Below, piece after piece: positions 6,172 to 6,504 of a stretch of 6,504 nucleotides of DNA; the stretch's first letter is position 1, and each line of letters begins with the position of its first letter. The notes beneath the pieces were generated by a model, which saw only the letters and a program-made list of their open reading frames with translations, was not told where the DNA came from and ran no database searches. Source of the DNA: CAYJEQ01 sp964369235 (GTDB lineage: Bacteria > Bacillota > Clostridia > Oscillospirales > Ruminococcaceae); NCBI GenBank assembly GCA_964369235.1, contig CAYJEQ010000099.1:1-6504 (forward strand). The letters are read 5' to 3'. The translations under genes and the position numbers were made by a program.

Positions 6172-6420
6172 TTACAGGGTAATATCTTCCTCAACAAGGG
6201 AATTATTACAGATAATTCTTTGAGCTAGAATGGCTGTAAGGTTGTCGTTAACAAGATTTGATAGATTAATAAGGGTTTCGAGCTCTTTGGTGGTGCGATT
6301 CTTACTAAGGGCTAGGGATATGGCTGAGGAAAGAATTAGCAGCTGTTCTGGTGGTAAACAGCTAAAGGAAAATGGCTTGTCATAATTTGAGTGACAGTTG
6401 TGGCTCATAAAAATTATCAT
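6172..6420 (-). CDS. Short conserved Firmicutes-type protein, function unknown
   Basis: An 82-residue acidic-to-neutral protein without signal peptide or clear membrane helix. The central part, LPPEQLLILSSAISLALSK followed by ELETLINLSNLVNDNLTAILAQR (about residues 22-68), resembles the short Firmicutes proteins with a pattern like P-E-L-x-x-L-A-x-x-L-A-x-A-L-A-x-x-L-x-x-x-E-L-x-x-L-x-x-F...N-L-x-x-I-A-A-Q. I recall these as a DUF (perhaps DUF6774), but that name is from memory. Two or three amphipathic helices are likely. H8, C10 and C21 near the N-terminus could bind metal, but no full motif is seen. The pattern and a good ribosome binding site argue that it is real and not a shadow of polA, which it does not overlap: the two stop codons abut at 6171/6172. 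An alternative start is the ATG at 6408 (MSHNCH), four codons in. Confidence 0.75.
   Translation of the reverse strand: MIIFMSHNCHSNYDKPFSFSCLPPEQLLILSSAISLALSKNRTTKELETLINLSNLVNDNLTAILAQRIICNNSLVEEDITL
6197..6221 (+). other. Weak hairpin just after polA stop
   Basis: GAATTAT (6200-6206) pairs with ATAATTC (6212-6218) around TACAG, with an A-T and two G-U pairs extending the base, ending in TTT. It starts 26 nt past the polA stop codon, inside the coding sequence of the opposite gene. It is the only candidate seen for ending the polA transcript. It is AT-rich and lacks a true T-tract, so termination here is doubtful. Confidence 0.25.
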
Positions 6421-6430
6421 TCCTTTCCTT
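6421..6430 (-). promoter_or_regulatory. Double ribosome binding site of the short protein
   Basis: The reverse strand reads AAGGAAAGGA directly before ATG at 6420. The distal AAGGA (6426-6430) is 5 nt from that ATG. The proximal AAAGGA (6421-6426) touches it but stands 12 nt from the alternative ATG at 6408. The secreted-protein gene in this window uses AAAGGA at 11 nt, so the start at 6408 is also credible. Confidence 0.55.
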
Positions 6431-6433
6431 AAG

Positions 6434-6479
6434 TTTTGGGTGATTTCTCATTATTTAAAGCCTGCTGAACAACCCAAAA
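6434..6479. repeat. 8-bp inverted repeat upstream of the short protein
   Basis: TTTTGGGT (6434-6441) and ACCCAAAA (6472-6479) are perfect inverted arms around a 30-nt loop in the region before the minus-strand gene. It may fold in the leader or bracket the promoter. I could not find a clear -35/-10 pair on the minus strand between 6431 and 6504; the promoter may lie beyond the window edge. Confidence 0.35.
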
Positions 6480-6504
6480 ACATACTTATAGGTTTATTTA
6501 ATAT

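Noticed and set aside
5823..6197. Minus-strand 124-codon open frame over the 3' end of polA
   Set aside because: It is antisense to the conserved polymerase palm including motif C, and also overlaps the end of the short minus-strand gene.
1..6504. Insertion sequence, CRISPR, tRNA or prophage content
   Set aside because: No repeats in array, no transposase or integrase motif, no cloverleaf and no phage gene were seen; composition is uniform across the genes.

Overview
The window is an AT-rich chromosomal stretch, probably from a motile Gram-positive anaerobe of the Clostridia, most likely Lachnospirales. The evidence is strong AAAGGA/GGAGG ribosome binding sites, low-GC spacers, a sigma-28/sigma-D-type promoter in front of a chemoreceptor gene, a Bacillus/Clostridium-type DNA polymerase I without proofreading residues, and a short Firmicutes-style protein beside it. 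Leucine codon CTA and the tetramer CTAG are unusually common in all the genes, so they look native to one genome. The placement near Cellulosilyticum/Epulopiscium-like Lachnospirales is only a guess from composition.

Layout. (1) 1-695, minus strand: the N-terminal 231 codons of argininosuccinate synthase (argG), running off the left edge. (2) 696-1009: a 314-bp divergent spacer. It holds the argG promoter overlapped by two ARG-box-like operators, two AT-rich palindromes, and a sigma-D-like promoter for the next gene. (3) 1010-2359, plus: a methyl-accepting chemotaxis protein with a six-helix membrane region and no extracellular or HAMP domain. (4) 2360-2533: two strong hairpin terminators between convergent genes. 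(5) 2534-3316, minus: an unrecognised secreted protein with a clear signal peptide. (6) 3317-3588: back-to-back sigma-A promoters for the secreted protein and polA, then a polA leader of about 145 nt with three hairpins. (7) 3589-6171, plus: complete DNA polymerase I. (8) 6172-6420, minus: a short protein whose stop codon directly abuts the polA stop codon. (9) 6421-6504: its upstream region, with an 8-bp inverted repeat.

The genes do not form one pathway. They are single transcription units for arginine biosynthesis, chemotaxis, an envelope or secreted product, and DNA repair/replication, each with its own signals. I see no mobile element, CRISPR array, tRNA, rRNA or phage gene. The most informative content is regulatory: the ARG-box pair on argG, the sigma-D promoter on the chemoreceptor gene and the structured polA leader. 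I found no convincing new multi-gene system.
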